From assembly GCA_900549845.1 (NCBI GenBank), contig URPT01000087.1, forward strand, positions 1-7,140: a stretch of 7,140 nucleotides of DNA, read 5' to 3'. This DNA comes from an uncultured Veillonella sp. GTDB lineage: Bacteria; Bacillota; Negativicutes; Veillonellales; Veillonellaceae. This document shows, piece after piece, positions 6,753 through 7,140 of the stretch (position 1 is its first letter; each line of letters opens with the position of its first letter). The translations under genes were made by a program, and so were the position numbers. The notes beneath the pieces were generated by a model that was not told the DNA's origin, did not search any database, and saw nothing but the letters and a program-made list of their open reading frames with translations.

Positions 6753-6758
6753 CCTCCT
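6753..6758 (-). promoter_or_regulatory. Helicase ribosome binding site with long spacing
   Basis: AGGAGG on the minus strand, 12 nt before the ATG at 6740. The in-frame TAG just before that ATG rules out any upstream start, so the long spacing seems real. The site begins 2 nt after a G/C-rich stem-loop. Confidence 0.75.
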
Positions 6759-6760
6759 AT

Positions 6761-6779
6761 CGCGCACGAATTATGCGCG
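6761..6779 (-). promoter_or_regulatory. Stem-loop in the helicase 5' leader
   Basis: CGCGCA (6761-6766) pairs perfectly with TGCGCG (6774-6779) around a 7-nt loop. It lies between the putative -10 box and the ribosome binding site, so in the mRNA it would sit at or very near the 5' end. No T-run follows on the minus strand, which argues against a terminator. It could stabilise the 5' end, modulate ribosome access, or be an operator; the sequence does not decide. Confidence 0.5.
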
Positions 6780-6786
6780 TTAAAAT

Positions 6787-6795
6787 AGTATATCA
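6787..6795 (-). promoter_or_regulatory. Extended -10 promoter of the helicase gene
   Basis: The minus strand reads TGATATACT, matching the extended -10 pattern TGnTATAAT with one mismatch. No good -35 hexamer is found 16-18 bp upstream (TAGCGC at 17 bp), which is common for extended -10 promoters. The predicted start, near 6780, falls at the edge of the stem-loop, giving a leader of about 40 nt. Confidence 0.55.
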
Positions 6796-6837
6796 TATTT
6801 CGAAGGTGAGCGCTATAAGAGTAATTGCCAATCTAAA

Positions 6838-7140
6838 CTAAATAGACTTTCTTCTCTCTCTTAACTGTTCTATTAAAACAATTCCACCTGATACACAAAG
6901 GAAAACAAGGTATGATAAATGAATAGGCGTATACAAGCATTCAACAAGAACAACCCATAGAAGTAATAATAATTTAGAAATCCATTTTGTTGTTATTCTA
7001 TCGGCTATCATAAATATAGATAAATTGATAATTATTTTAATGATTATCGCAGCAATAATAACGATTGACGTAAATTCTTCTCTATAATCTGTCAGTTCAT
7101 ATAAGGGATATAATAAATAACTCAAAAGAGCGCTAAGTAT
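6838..7140 (-). CDS. Small hydrophobic membrane protein, unrecognised, 5' end probably outside the window
   Basis: The open frame ends at TAG (6840-6838) and runs to the window edge. A TTG at 7125 would give 95 residues, but no ribosome binding site precedes it, and the upstream codons (ILSALL) continue a hydrophobic stretch, so the real start is probably beyond 7140. Counting from that TTG, likely membrane segments are about 19-41 (Ile-rich), 50-66 (Leu-rich) and 68-88, with a further one running off the edge before residue 10. The protein ends in the basic tail RERRKSI, which would favour a cytoplasmic C-terminus. Composition is clearly more AT-rich than the helicase gene next door, partly explained by Ile/Leu/Phe codons. 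I see no family motif and propose no function. No convincing terminator follows it. Confidence 0.6.
   Translation of the reverse strand: MLSALLSYLLYPLYELTDYREEFTSIVIIAAIIIKIIINLSIFMIADRITTKWISKLLLLLWVVLVECLYTPIHLSYLVFLCVSGGIVLIEQLRERRKSI

Overview
The window is 7.1 kb of what looks like ordinary chromosome from a low-to-moderate GC member of the Firmicutes. The protein sequences read most like the Negativicutes (Veillonella-type), but that placement is an impression from family resemblance and not a search result. Supporting signs are a PerR-type (not Fur-type) regulator, a CshA-type DEAD-box helicase, strong AGGAGG-like ribosome binding sites and intrinsic terminators. Every supported gene lies on the minus strand, so the text below runs in the direction of transcription, from high to low coordinates.

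At the right edge (6838-7140) is the 3' part of a small, AT-rich, hydrophobic membrane protein that I do not recognise. A short intergenic region (6741-6837) follows, with an extended -10 promoter and a G/C-rich stem-loop just ahead of the ribosome binding site of a 523-residue CshA-type RNA helicase (5169-6740). The helicase ends in a long Arg/Asp-rich tail and is closed by a strong intrinsic terminator (5131-5167). The next gene, perR (4578-4997), has a very good promoter with a perfect 15-bp dyad directly abutting its -10 box, which suggests self-repression. A stable hairpin follows its stop codon. Then come nfo, endonuclease IV (3580-4416, all nine expected metal ligands present), sbcD (2123-3493) and sbcC (2122 to the left edge, 3' truncated). 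sbcD and sbcC are joined as TAAATG with no spare base between them.

Functionally the centre of the window is a DNA-repair and oxidative-stress neighbourhood: a peroxide-sensing repressor, an AP endonuclease for oxidative base and sugar damage, and the SbcCD nuclease for hairpins and blocked DNA ends. Whether PerR controls nfo and sbcDC is not settled by the sequence. The AT-rich stretches before both contain only weak PerR-box-like words. I found no mobile element, CRISPR array, tRNA or rRNA, and no clearly novel system. The most worthwhile leads are the perR operator/promoter arrangement, the 5' stem-loop of the helicase mRNA, the repeat-built helicase tail and the linker inside SbcD.
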